From an uncultured Lachnospiraceae bacterium (GTDB taxonomy: Bacteria; Bacillota; Clostridia; Lachnospirales; Lachnospiraceae): a DNA stretch of 8,498 nucleotides. Below are positions 1 through 5,686 of the stretch, piece by piece. Location of the stretch: NCBI GenBank assembly GCA_902767065.1, contig CACXFW010000002.1, positions 1 through 8,498 on the forward strand. The letters run 5' to 3'. Numbering within the stretch: the first letter of the stretch is position 1; each line of letters starts with the position of its first letter. The notes under the pieces were generated by a model. The model did not search any database, had not been told where the DNA came from, and worked only from the letters and a program-made list of their open reading frames with translations. Position numbers and translations under genes: made by a program.

Positions 1-356
1 CCGCTAAATGCCGGGATCAGGGACGGATGGATGTTCAGGATCCGGTTTTCGTATGCCTTAACCATTTCTTCGGGAATCACACACAGAAATCCCGCAAGGA
101 CAACCAGATCCGCGCCCGACTCCTGCACCGTTTTAAGGAGCGCCTCATGGAACTTCTCCCGGGAAGGGAAGTCGGAAGGACTAACGACCTTCTCCGGGAT
201 TCTGGCCTTGCGGGCCCGCTCCAGAGCATACGCCCCGCGGTTGTTTGACACAACGAGGCAGATCTGCGCGTTCCGTATCGTTTTCTCTTCTATGGCATCG
301 ATGATCGCCTGGAGGTTCGTCCCTCCTCCCGATACCAGTACCGCTATCTTCAGCAT
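1..356 (-). CDS. purN: Phosphoribosylglycinamide formyltransferase, 3' end missing
   Basis: PurN transfers a formyl group from 10-formyl-tetrahydrofolate to glycinamide ribonucleotide, the third step of IMP synthesis, in the cytoplasm. The visible 118 complete codons start MLKIAVLVSGGGTNLQAI, with the phosphate-binding GGGTNLQ at residues 10-16. Near the cut end is NIHPSLIPAFSG, carrying the catalytic Asn108 and His110 that match Asn106/His108 of the E. coli enzyme. The third catalytic residue (Asp144 in E. coli) and about 80-90 further residues lie beyond the window edge. I chose the ATG at 354-356 because GGGAG sits 11 bases upstream. An in-frame TTG three codons earlier would be only 2 bases from that motif. 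The gene follows purM by 63 bases with no terminator in the gap, so it is very likely the third cistron of purE-purM-purN. Confidence 0.96.
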   Translation of the reverse strand, partial: MLKIAVLVSGGGTNLQAIIDAIEEKTIRNAQICLVVSNNRGAYALERARKARIPEKVVSPSDFPSREKFHEALLKTVQESGADLVVLAGFLCVIPEEMVKAYENRILNIHPSLIPAFS

Positions 357-419
357 TTTCTTCAAGACTCCCTGAACATTCCTATGAGAATTGCGCAGCC
401 ACAGACGGCGTCAGGGCGC

Positions 420-1445
420 TCAGATCATTTCCGCGCAGCGCTCGCCTGACGTGACTTCTCCGATCACATATGCCTTCTCGCCGGATCTTTCGACCGCGTC
501 CACCGTGCGCTCAACGTGCGCTTCGTCGACCGCCAGAACCATACCGATTCCCATATTGAAGGTATTGTACATCACATGCTCCTCAATGCCGCCGTCTGTC
601 CGAAGCATCCGGAAGATCTCCGGCACCCTGAAGCTGTCCTTCCGGATCACGGCCTTCCTGCCCTCCGGCAGCATCCGCGGAACATTCTCGTAGAAGCCGC
701 CGCCCGTAATATGGCTGCAGCCCAGGATCGATACCCCTGCCTCTTTCACGCTCCGAAGCGCCTTCACGTAGATCTTCGTCGGCCGAAGGAGCGCGTCGCC
801 AAGCGTTTCGCCCAGTCCCTCATGATACGCTGAGAGCGTCTTTTCATCCATGGAAAATACTTTGCGCACCAGGGAGTACCCATTGCTGTGCACGCCGCTC
901 GAAGCAATGCCGACCAGGACATTTCCTTCCTGGACCTGTTCTCCCGTGATCATCGCTTTGCGGTCGGCAACGCCGGCCGCAAATCCGGCAAGGTCATATT
1001 CCTCCTCCGGATAAAAGCCGGGCATCTCCGCCGTCTCACCGCCGATCAGTGCCGCGCCGGCCTGAACGCATCCTTCGGAAACCCCCTTCACAATCTGCGC
1101 AATCTTCTGCGGATTGTTCTTTCCGCAGGCGATATAATCAAGAAAGAACAGGGGCTCACCGCCTGCACACGCAATGTCATTGACACACATCGCCACGCAG
1201 TCGATCCCGACCGTGTCATGCCGGTCAAGCAAAAAAGCCAGCTTCAGCTTGGTCCCGACGCCGTCCGTCCCGGAAACCATGACCGGCTCCTCCATTTCCT
1301 TGCACAAGTGCATGGAAAATGCGCCCGAAAACCCGCCGATGTCGGACAGCACTTCCGGCCGCTTCGTTCGCTCGATAAACTGCTTCATTAGACGCACGGA
1401 CTCATATCCTGCCTCAAGATCCACGCCTGCCTGTCTGTAATCCAT
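420..1445 (-). CDS. purM: Phosphoribosylformylglycinamidine cyclo-ligase (AIR synthetase)
   Basis: PurM closes the imidazole ring: it converts formylglycinamidine ribonucleotide plus ATP to aminoimidazole ribonucleotide (AIR), the substrate of the PurE step. The 341-residue length is normal for the family. Landmarks in order are GVDLEAGYESV (7-17), the ATP-site motif GTDGVGTKLKLAF (59-71), CVNDIACAGGEPLFFLDY (87-104), GGETAEMPGFY (135-145), YDLAGFAAGVADR (150-162), SSGVHSNGYSLVR (182-194), RPTKIYVK (221-228), HITGGGFYENVPRMLP (245-260) and YNTFNMGIGM (293-302). All are intact. The start ATG lies 15 bases after the purE stop, and AAAAGGA follows directly after that stop, about 9-10 bases from the ATG. 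This layout suggests translational coupling to purE. No unusual residues were seen. Confidence 0.97.
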   Translation of the reverse strand: MDYRQAGVDLEAGYESVRLMKQFIERTKRPEVLSDIGGFSGAFSMHLCKEMEEPVMVSGTDGVGTKLKLAFLLDRHDTVGIDCVAMCVNDIACAGGEPLFFLDYIACGKNNPQKIAQIVKGVSEGCVQAGAALIGGETAEMPGFYPEEEYDLAGFAAGVADRKAMITGEQVQEGNVLVGIASSGVHSNGYSLVRKVFSMDEKTLSAYHEGLGETLGDALLRPTKIYVKALRSVKEAGVSILGCSHITGGGFYENVPRMLPEGRKAVIRKDSFRVPEIFRMLRTDGGIEEHVMYNTFNMGIGMVLAVDEAHVERTVDAVERSGEKAYVIGEVTSGERCAEMI

Positions 1446-1460
1446 AGTATCATATCCTTT

Positions 1461-1961
1461 TCAGTCCTTCTGCTGAAGGGTTTCCTGGAGCTTCCGGTCC
1501 TTCTCCTCAACAGCGGCGCACATTTCGGCGCTGTATTGTCTCAGTTTCTCCTGAAGGAGTGTGTCTTGAATCGCAAGCATACGCACCGCCAGGAGGCCTG
1601 CGTTCTTCCCGCCGTCAATCGCAACCGTCGCCACAGGAATTCCGGGCGGCATCTGCAGGATCGAGTACAGGGCGTCCATCCCTCCTGCTCCCTTAGACCA
1701 GATCGGTACCCCGATCACCGGAAGCGGAAACAGTGCCGCTAACATGCCGGGCAGATGCGCCGCCATGCCCGCGCCCGCTATGATGATCTTCAGTCCGCGG
1801 CTTTGAGCAGTCTTCGCGTATTCATAGAACACATCCGGCTCCCTGTGCGCGGAGATCACTCTCATCTCCGATTCGATCCCGAACCTGTCCAGGATATCGC
1901 GGGCCTTTCCCATAACCTCAAGATCCGAATCCGATCCCATCACAATCCCAACCTGCGGCAT
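1461..1961 (-). CDS. purE: N5-carboxyaminoimidazole ribonucleotide mutase / AIR carboxylase-type PurE
   Basis: PurE makes 4-carboxy-AIR in IMP synthesis. In class I the substrate is N5-CAIR, supplied by PurK; class II carboxylates AIR directly. The protein has 166 residues, the usual length of bacterial PurE. Motifs are GSDSD (9-13), ISAHREPD (36-43), IIAGAGMAAHLPGM (60-73), PVIGVPI (81-87) and MPPGIPVATVAIDGGKNAGLLA (104-125). The AAHLPGM segment and overall layout are class I-like rather than class II. Met replaces the usual Gly in GAGGAAHLPG, which I associate with Clostridia. No purK is present in this window, so the CO2 source step cannot be assigned here. The reading frame is open for 21 codons upstream, but GGAGGG with a 5-base spacer before the ATG at 1959-1961 fixes the start, and the protein begins MPQVGIVMGSDSDL as in relatives. 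It is the first gene of the purEMN operon. Confidence 0.96.
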   Translation of the reverse strand: MPQVGIVMGSDSDLEVMGKARDILDRFGIESEMRVISAHREPDVFYEYAKTAQSRGLKIIIAGAGMAAHLPGMLAALFPLPVIGVPIWSKGAGGMDALYSILQMPPGIPVATVAIDGGKNAGLLAVRMLAIQDTLLQEKLRQYSAEMCAAVEEKDRKLQETLQQKD

Positions 1962-1995
1962 AGCTTCCCTCCGTTCCTGTCTGTATACCTGCCTG

Positions 1996-2024
1996 ATTCT
2001 AACCGTACCGATTGCACGTGTCAA
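1996..2024 (-). promoter_or_regulatory. Sigma-A/sigma-70 type promoter for purE-purM-purN
   Basis: On the minus strand, TTGACA (2024-2019, perfect -35) is followed by exactly 17 bases and TAGAAT (2001-1996, five of six matches to the -10 consensus). Transcription would start near 1988-1990, giving a leader of roughly 28 bases that contains the purE ribosome-binding site. The -35 box begins on the base right after the TGA stop of the aminopeptidase gene. The short leader leaves no room for a purine riboswitch. Regulation, if any, would need a protein operator or attenuation elsewhere; I see no clear operator palindrome. This is inferred from consensus match and spacing only. Confidence 0.72.
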
Positions 2025-4115
2025 TCAGATCTCATCAAGCGGGACATTCAATTCTTCCGTCCCGGGCAGCACGAACCGCCCGTCCCGGATGATCTGTGCC
2101 CGGTATCCGTCCTCTCCGATAACCTCAATCAGTTTCAGCTCCTCATACGGAATCGTGATATCGGTATGGCACTGGAAATAAGCCTTCGCCGGATCTTCCT
2201 TCCTGCACGCCGAGATCTCATTTTCCTTCGCGACAATCTCCTTCCCGTCCGGATTGAAGACGTGATTGTCCTCCTCCCAGGAATAGCAGGTATCTCCCAC
2301 CGCGAAATGCGGACCCGTCTTCTCCGCGATCAGGATCGGGAGTCTCTGGGCAATCCCGAACCGGCGCGCCATCGCGTAGGCCGTCGTGTTTGTGCCGATG
2401 GCAAATTCGCCCATCGGGAGCGTGTCGTGATGGAACAGGATGTTCTCCCGGATATAGGCCTCATTCTTCTCCTTGGAATCGAAGTTCGCGCAGGAGAAAC
2501 GCTCGATCATTCCGTCCCTGAACAAAAGCTCCAGGTCCCGGTAATTCAGTCCCTCCAGATAGACCTGGGACACGTGGAGTACGCCGTTCGTGCCCTTGAG
2601 CACCGGGGAAGTGAAGACCTCGCCGACCGGAATGTTGACATCCGCCCCGCAGTTTTCAAAGATCGTCTCCCTGGACGGGTCTTGTAGAGCATGAAAACGG
2701 ACCACAAGCTCCGTGCGGTTTTTTCCCGCACCGACAATGTGCGCGCTGTGTCCTTTGTTGAGCGCATCGATGATGATTTCCTGAATCTTCGTATACCGGC
2801 TGCAGCTCAAGGTATTCACGCGGATTGTTTCCCGGAAGATCTCTTCAAACCGGGAAGGATCGATCTCCGGCGTCGGGAAGGAGATGATCGTGTAGCTGCG
2901 CTCTTTCCCGATGATATATTCCTGTGTGATCCGGCTCAGCCGGTTTCTGAGCTTCACGTTGAGCGCACACTGCGCTTCGTCATAGGTCCAGGCATACGGG
3001 CAGCGCTCCGGCTCGAACGGTTTCCTCCCGAACAGCTCCAGGACCGCGGGGCCGCCATGTGCATTTGCCAGATCCTTCCTCTCCTCAAAGGTCGTCCGGA
3101 TCACTTCGGCTTTGCGCTCCGCAAACCTCGCATCCAGCATCAGGGCCGCATCCTCTTTGTGGTCATAGTCATACTGCGGATTCGCGACCGCTCCGGAAAA
3201 ACCGGACCGGACAGCTGTCTGGGTTGTCAGCGCGCTCACACTATAGCGGAACACGGTCGGGCGGAGTCCCATCCGTTCAAAGTTCTCCACTGCCTTTCTC
3301 ACGACACGCTCAAAACCGGCAAAATAATGCAGATTCACGGTCCGCTTTTTCTCAAGCGGTTTCCTGCCAAGGACAAATCCCATCCGGTAGCCCTCCGTCC
3401 AGGTATCCGCCATGCGGTCGATCTCCTTTTGCGGGAGCGAGGAAAGGAACCTGGCCATCCGGATCTCATTTTCCGTAATGTACTCGCCGTAGCGATACAG
3501 GTAGCCGGTGTCTGACAGATCGGCATGCATCAATATGTCCGTAAAGAAGCTGCAGTCCGGATCGATCTGTTCCCGGATCCGGTGCGCCGCGATCACATCC
3601 GCGTAATCGCTCTCGAACCAGTAGAGCACGTCCTTTACCGCTTCCGCCTCCTTCGGGCCTAAGCCGGAATCCATCGAAGCGATCATCCCGTAGATCTGGA
3701 CAAACAGCTCCACATGCGATACCGTCTCCTCCAGCTTGCCCTCGAACACGTAAGCGATCAGGCCTCTTAACTGTGCGTACAGAAAGCACAGCAGCCTTCC
3801 CATCTCCTCTCCGAGCACGGAGCAGGCATATGCCGGATTGGCAAAGCTCCTGTCATAGTTTTCCGGAAGAATATCCTCATACAATGCCAGGTTATCCGCC
3901 CTCCTTAGCGCCGGGTCTTTGTCATACGCTCCCGTTTCAAGACGCGACTTCACTTCATCGCACAGCAGCACAAACTGCGCCGTGCGATGAAAGTATGAAA
4001 CAAAATCAGCAGGAACCAGCTGTTCCTGCAGGATTTCCCTGACCCGGCCGGCCGCCAGATCATATCGCTCATTCAGTATTGCCCTGTCTTCTTCGTCAAC
4101 CCAGATCTGTATCAT
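2025..4115 (-). CDS. M29-family (AmpS/PepS/AmpT-like) metallo-aminopeptidase with long N-terminal extension
   Basis: This is a 696-residue cytoplasmic protein with no signal peptide or membrane segment. The C-terminal part resembles leucyl aminopeptidases of family M29, which are two-metal exopeptidases that remove N-terminal residues from peptides. The expected ligands are visible: Glu499 in PVGEVFTSP, Glu570 in LPMGEFAIGTN, His603 in GPHFAVGD, and His650 plus Asp652 in CHTDITIP. Tyr611 in DTCYSW is a candidate for the conserved active-site Tyr. Spacing between ligands is somewhat longer than in Thermus AmpT, whose ligands I recall as E250, E316, H345, H378 and D380. M29 enzymes are usually about 410 residues. 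Here roughly 250 extra, mostly helical-looking residues precede the part that resembles the catalytic fold (from about residue 260, NLHYFAGFERVVRKA). The start ATG is the first after an in-frame stop; its AAGGAG is 14 bases away, unusually far. The gene sits between DUF6142-like and purE genes. The family is familiar from Lachnospiraceae; substrate and physiological role are unknown to me. Confidence 0.85.
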   Translation of the reverse strand: MIQIWVDEEDRAILNERYDLAAGRVREILQEQLVPADFVSYFHRTAQFVLLCDEVKSRLETGAYDKDPALRRADNLALYEDILPENYDRSFANPAYACSVLGEEMGRLLCFLYAQLRGLIAYVFEGKLEETVSHVELFVQIYGMIASMDSGLGPKEAEAVKDVLYWFESDYADVIAAHRIREQIDPDCSFFTDILMHADLSDTGYLYRYGEYITENEIRMARFLSSLPQKEIDRMADTWTEGYRMGFVLGRKPLEKKRTVNLHYFAGFERVVRKAVENFERMGLRPTVFRYSVSALTTQTAVRSGFSGAVANPQYDYDHKEDAALMLDARFAERKAEVIRTTFEERKDLANAHGGPAVLELFGRKPFEPERCPYAWTYDEAQCALNVKLRNRLSRITQEYIIGKERSYTIISFPTPEIDPSRFEEIFRETIRVNTLSCSRYTKIQEIIIDALNKGHSAHIVGAGKNRTELVVRFHALQDPSRETIFENCGADVNIPVGEVFTSPVLKGTNGVLHVSQVYLEGLNYRDLELLFRDGMIERFSCANFDSKEKNEAYIRENILFHHDTLPMGEFAIGTNTTAYAMARRFGIAQRLPILIAEKTGPHFAVGDTCYSWEEDNHVFNPDGKEIVAKENEISACRKEDPAKAYFQCHTDITIPYEELKLIEVIGEDGYRAQIIRDGRFVLPGTEELNVPLDEI

Positions 4116-4129
4116 ATGGAATCAGTGAA

Positions 4130-4135
4130 CTCCTT
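4130..4135 (-). promoter_or_regulatory. Shine-Dalgarno site of the aminopeptidase, unusually long spacing
   Basis: AAGGAG lies 14 bases before the ATG at 4113-4115, whereas other starts in this window mostly have 5-10 bases. No better start exists: an in-frame TGA lies two codons upstream of the ATG. The site belongs to the last copy of the tandem repeat, and the same AAGGAG is present in two earlier copies (AAGGCG in a third). Confidence 0.5.
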
Positions 4136-4250
4136 CCCTCGGACTCATTGCGGAATCTGCAAACTCCTTCCACGGATCCAATGCGAAATCCGCAGGCGCC
4201 TTCCACGATCCATTGCGGAATCTGCAAACTCCTTCCACGGATCCATTGCG
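4131..4250 (-). repeat. About 33-base imperfect tandem repeat, 3.6 copies, in the aminopeptidase leader
   Basis: Read on the plus strand the copies are 4131-4164 (34 bases), 4165-4197 (33), 4198-4229 (32) and 4230-4250 (partial, 21). Shared blocks include CCTTCCACGGATCCATTGCG and GGAATCTGCAAACTCCTTCC. On the transcribed minus strand each unit reads roughly ATG, GATCCGTGG, AAGGAG, then about 15 bases, then the ATG of the next unit. The real start codon of the aminopeptidase occupies the position where the next unit's ATG would fall, so the array repeats the translation start region of the gene. The array fills nearly all of the 136-base gap between the membrane protein stop and the aminopeptidase start. 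Small length differences between copies mean that reading frame is not preserved across the array. Confidence 0.88.
4145..4246 (-). other. Possible 33-codon upstream ORF in the repeat leader
   Basis: The first repeat ATG opens a frame that begins MDPWKEFADSAMDRG and runs 33 codons to a TGA at 4147-4145. That TGA overlaps the ATG of an 8-codon frame (MSPREGVH, 4148-4122), whose stop lies 6 bases before the aminopeptidase ATG. The chain could allow translational coupling. However, the first ATG has no clear ribosome-binding site, and the peptide is basic, repetitive and unfamiliar. It may be only a by-product of the tandem repeat. Confidence 0.15.
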
Positions 4251-4251
4251 C

Positions 4252-4569
4252 CTACGCCATCCCGATGCAGAACACGATAAACCAGACCGCGACCATGGCG
4301 CCGCCCATCAGTGTTCCGATCTTGCTCAACGCGTAGGATTCATTGCGTTCGCGAAAGCTTTCCAAGCCTGCGACCATGCCGTAAAACCCCATCACAAACC
4401 CGGAGAAACCCAGCGCGCCGATCCACTGAGGCGCATTTCCCGCCATGACCATGCAGATAAACACAGCAGACAGAAAGATCACGATCGACACGGCACTTGT
4501 CACCGTGGAAATGATCCCGCGCCCGTACCTGTTCCGGTCTTCGAACCGGTATCTCTTCTTCTTCGCCAT
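4252..4569 (-). CDS. Small three-helix membrane protein, DUF6142-like
   Basis: This 105-residue protein has a basic N-terminus (MAKKKRYRFEDRNRYGRG) followed by three hydrophobic segments, at about residues 19-43, 49-69 and 82-104, joined by short polar loops (AGNAPQW and LESFRERNES). It should be an integral cytoplasmic-membrane protein with the positively charged N-terminus inside. I recall proteins of this layout annotated as DUF6142 in Lachnospiraceae, but that assignment is from memory and the function is unknown. The ATG at 4567-4569 has GGGGATAAGG just upstream, a modest ribosome-binding site. The gene lies 25 bases after the 52-residue membrane protein gene and is followed by the repeat array leading to the aminopeptidase. 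No catalytic or ligand-binding motif is visible. The two adjacent tiny membrane proteins may act together, which is inference. Confidence 0.85.
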   Translation of the reverse strand: MAKKKRYRFEDRNRYGRGIISTVTSAVSIVIFLSAVFICMVMAGNAPQWIGALGFSGFVMGFYGMVAGLESFRERNESYALSKIGTLMGGAMVAVWFIVFCIGMA

Positions 4570-4594
4570 CCCTTATCCCCAGCTGCCGTGATTC

Positions 4595-4753
4595 TCAGAA
4601 CAGAACATCCTTCTTTCGCGATAGCAGCACCGCGCCGCTCACGATTGTCATCACGCCCGTCGCGACACCGATCACAATCATGATGATTCCGGCGGTCAGC
4701 GTGACCACCCCCGAAAAGCTCATCGTCTTATAGATCCTCTCGCCTGATTTCAT
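4595..4753 (-). CDS. 52-residue hydrophobic membrane peptide
   Basis: A short frame of 52 codons encodes MKSGERIYKTMSFSGVVTLT followed by a strongly hydrophobic stretch (about residues 12-45, with AGIIMIVIGVATGVMTIVSG at 21-40) and a short charged tail SRKKDVLF. It could form two short transmembrane helices or one long one. GGGGAGG lies 9 bases before the ATG, the best evidence that it is translated. The intergenic spacing is also regular: 38 bases after the pyrE stop and 25 bases before the next gene. I recall similarly placed short ORFs next to pyrE in Lachnospiraceae, without a name or function. The composition is typical of a coding sequence (start, amphipathic head, helix, charged end) rather than of random sequence. 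Confidence 0.78.
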   Translation of the reverse strand: MKSGERIYKTMSFSGVVTLTAGIIMIVIGVATGVMTIVSGAVLLSRKKDVLF

Positions 4754-4791
4754 GTCTTTCTTCCTCCCCTTCTCAGATTCTCCAAAGAAAG

Positions 4792-5451
4792 TCAGCCCTT
4801 TACCCCATACAGCTGGTAATAAGCATCGATCTTCGCCTGCATCTCATCATCAATCAAAGTCCCGGCCAGGTGCTCCGTGACCTCCTTCATGGTGACGATT
4901 GCTGTCGTCTCCAGTCCGAAGTTTTCATGAATTTCCTCCAGCGCGCTCTTCTGCCCGGTTCCTCTCTCGCAGCGGTCCACCGAAACGACAAGGCCAAGAA
5001 CCCTGGCATCCGCCTGGGCCTTTATAATGGGAAGCGTCTCACGGATCGAAGTTCCCGCCGTCGTCACATCCTCGATGATCACAACCCGGTCGCCATCCTG
5101 AACCGGTCCTCCGAGCAGGATGCCCTTGTCTCCGTGGTCCTTGACCTCCTTGCGGTTGGAGCAGTACCTCACATCCGCGCCGTACAGCGATGACAGCGCG
5201 ATGGAAGCCGTAACGCTGAGCGGAATCCCCTTGTATGCCGGTCCGAAGAGAACGTCAAAATCAGTCCCGAACTTTGAATGGATTGCCTGCGCGTAATACT
5301 CTCCAAGCTTCTTCAGCTGTGCACCCGTGCGGTAAAAGCCGGTGTTCACAAAAAACGGAGTCTGCCGGCCGCTCTTGGTGACAAAGTCCCCGAATCTGAG
5401 AACCTGGCACTCCACCATGAAATCGATAAATTCCTTCTTGTACTGTTCCAT
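4792..5451 (-). CDS. pyrE: Orotate phosphoribosyltransferase
   Basis: PyrE joins orotate to PRPP to give OMP and pyrophosphate, the fifth step of UMP synthesis. The protein has 219 residues (E. coli enzyme about 213). Visible landmarks are the orotate/PRPP region FVTKSGRQTPFFVNTG (23-38), FGPAYKGIP (69-77), the flexible catalytic loop NRKEVKDHGDKG (99-110) and the PRPP-binding motif VVIIEDVTTAGTS (123-135) with its acidic pair Glu127-Asp128. The frame is open for 19 more codons (MSFASITANSKST...), but AGGAGG with a 5-base spacer precedes the ATG at 5449-5451, and the downstream start MEQYKKEFIDFMVECQVL looks like other PyrE N-termini. It is separated from pyrD by a structured 296-base gap, so it could be expressed differently from pyrF-pyrK-pyrD. 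No convincing promoter was found in that gap. Confidence 0.97.
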   Translation of the reverse strand: MEQYKKEFIDFMVECQVLRFGDFVTKSGRQTPFFVNTGFYRTGAQLKKLGEYYAQAIHSKFGTDFDVLFGPAYKGIPLSVTASIALSSLYGADVRYCSNRKEVKDHGDKGILLGGPVQDGDRVVIIEDVTTAGTSIRETLPIIKAQADARVLGLVVSVDRCERGTGQKSALEEIHENFGLETTAIVTMKEVTEHLAGTLIDDEMQAKIDAYYQLYGVKG

Positions 5452-5532
5452 CGAAACCTCCTGTGCCTGCGTAGATTTGCTGTTTGCTGTTATACTCGCG
5501 AACGACATTCATTGCCGATTAAAAACTTCAAT

Positions 5533-5577
5533 GGCATCAGGACTCCGTCACCTGCATGGCAGGTGACACCTCATGCC
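5533..5577 (-). other. Long hairpin upstream of pyrE
   Basis: A perfect 9-bp inverted repeat, GTCACCTGC at 5547-5555 and GCAGGTGAC at 5559-5567, encloses a 3-base loop. The stem can be extended through an asymmetric internal loop by AGG/CCT, and after one mismatch by 5 bp (GGCAT at 5533-5537 with ATGCC at 5573-5577). On the transcribed strand the TTTTT run starts 7 bases after the outer stem, too far for a standard intrinsic terminator. Possible roles are transcript stabilisation after processing, weak attenuation before pyrE, or a protein site in DNA. Confidence 0.6.
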
Positions 5578-5588
5578 CAATTCCTCGG

Positions 5589-5686
5589 TATATGCGGTTG
5601 ACCTGAGCGCGTTCCGGCGCTGCGCCTGGAAAGCGCTAACGTTCATCAGGATATGCAGCCCCCCGCATACATAAACCTGCTCAGGT
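5589..5686 (-). other. Candidate structured RNA: H-type pseudoknot with internal hairpin
   Basis: On the minus strand ACCTGAGC (5686-5679) is perfectly complementary to GCTCAGGT (5608-5601). TGTATGCGG (5671-5663) pairs with CCGCATATA (5597-5589) in 9 bp including one G-U. The two helices interleave, as in an H-type pseudoknot with a 7-base loop, a long loop and a 3-base CAA linker. The long loop holds a strong hairpin (5637-5606) built from AGCGC/GCGCT, TTCC/GGAA and GGCG/CGCC around CAG; its outer 3 bp compete with the first helix. TATGC/GCATA (5669-5665 with 5656-5652) offers an alternative hairpin that excludes the 9-bp helix. Such competing pairings are typical of regulatory RNAs, but I cannot match this to a named class. 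It could also be an unrelated cluster of inverted repeats. Confidence 0.4.

Noticed and set aside
1962..2024. Longer PurE starting 21 codons upstream at a TTG
   Set aside because: That region is the promoter and leader; the downstream ATG has an ideal ribosome-binding site and matches the family N-terminus.
1755..3515. Long plus-strand open frames (1755-2687, 2691-3515) opposite the aminopeptidase and purE genes
   Set aside because: They lie antisense to well-supported genes, lack family motifs and ribosome-binding sites, and are Arg/His/Pro/Leu-rich as expected for shadows of GC-rich coding sequence.
5474..5497. TATAAC on the minus strand upstream of pyrE as a promoter -10 box
   Set aside because: No acceptable -35 hexamer lies 16-18 bases upstream, so a pyrE promoter cannot be supported from sequence.
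5452..5508. Longer PyrE starting 19 codons upstream
   Set aside because: AGGAGG with a 5-base spacer lies inside this stretch and serves the ATG at 5451; the extra residues do not look like PyrE.
5521..5577. Intrinsic terminator between pyrD and pyrE
   Set aside because: The T-run begins 7 bases after the outer stem and is only five bases long; classic terminators have the run directly after the stem.
5606..5649. Hammerhead ribozyme suggested by CTGATGA on the minus strand (5649-5643) next to hairpins
   Set aside because: The required GAAA after stem II and a matching cleavage-site arrangement are absent.
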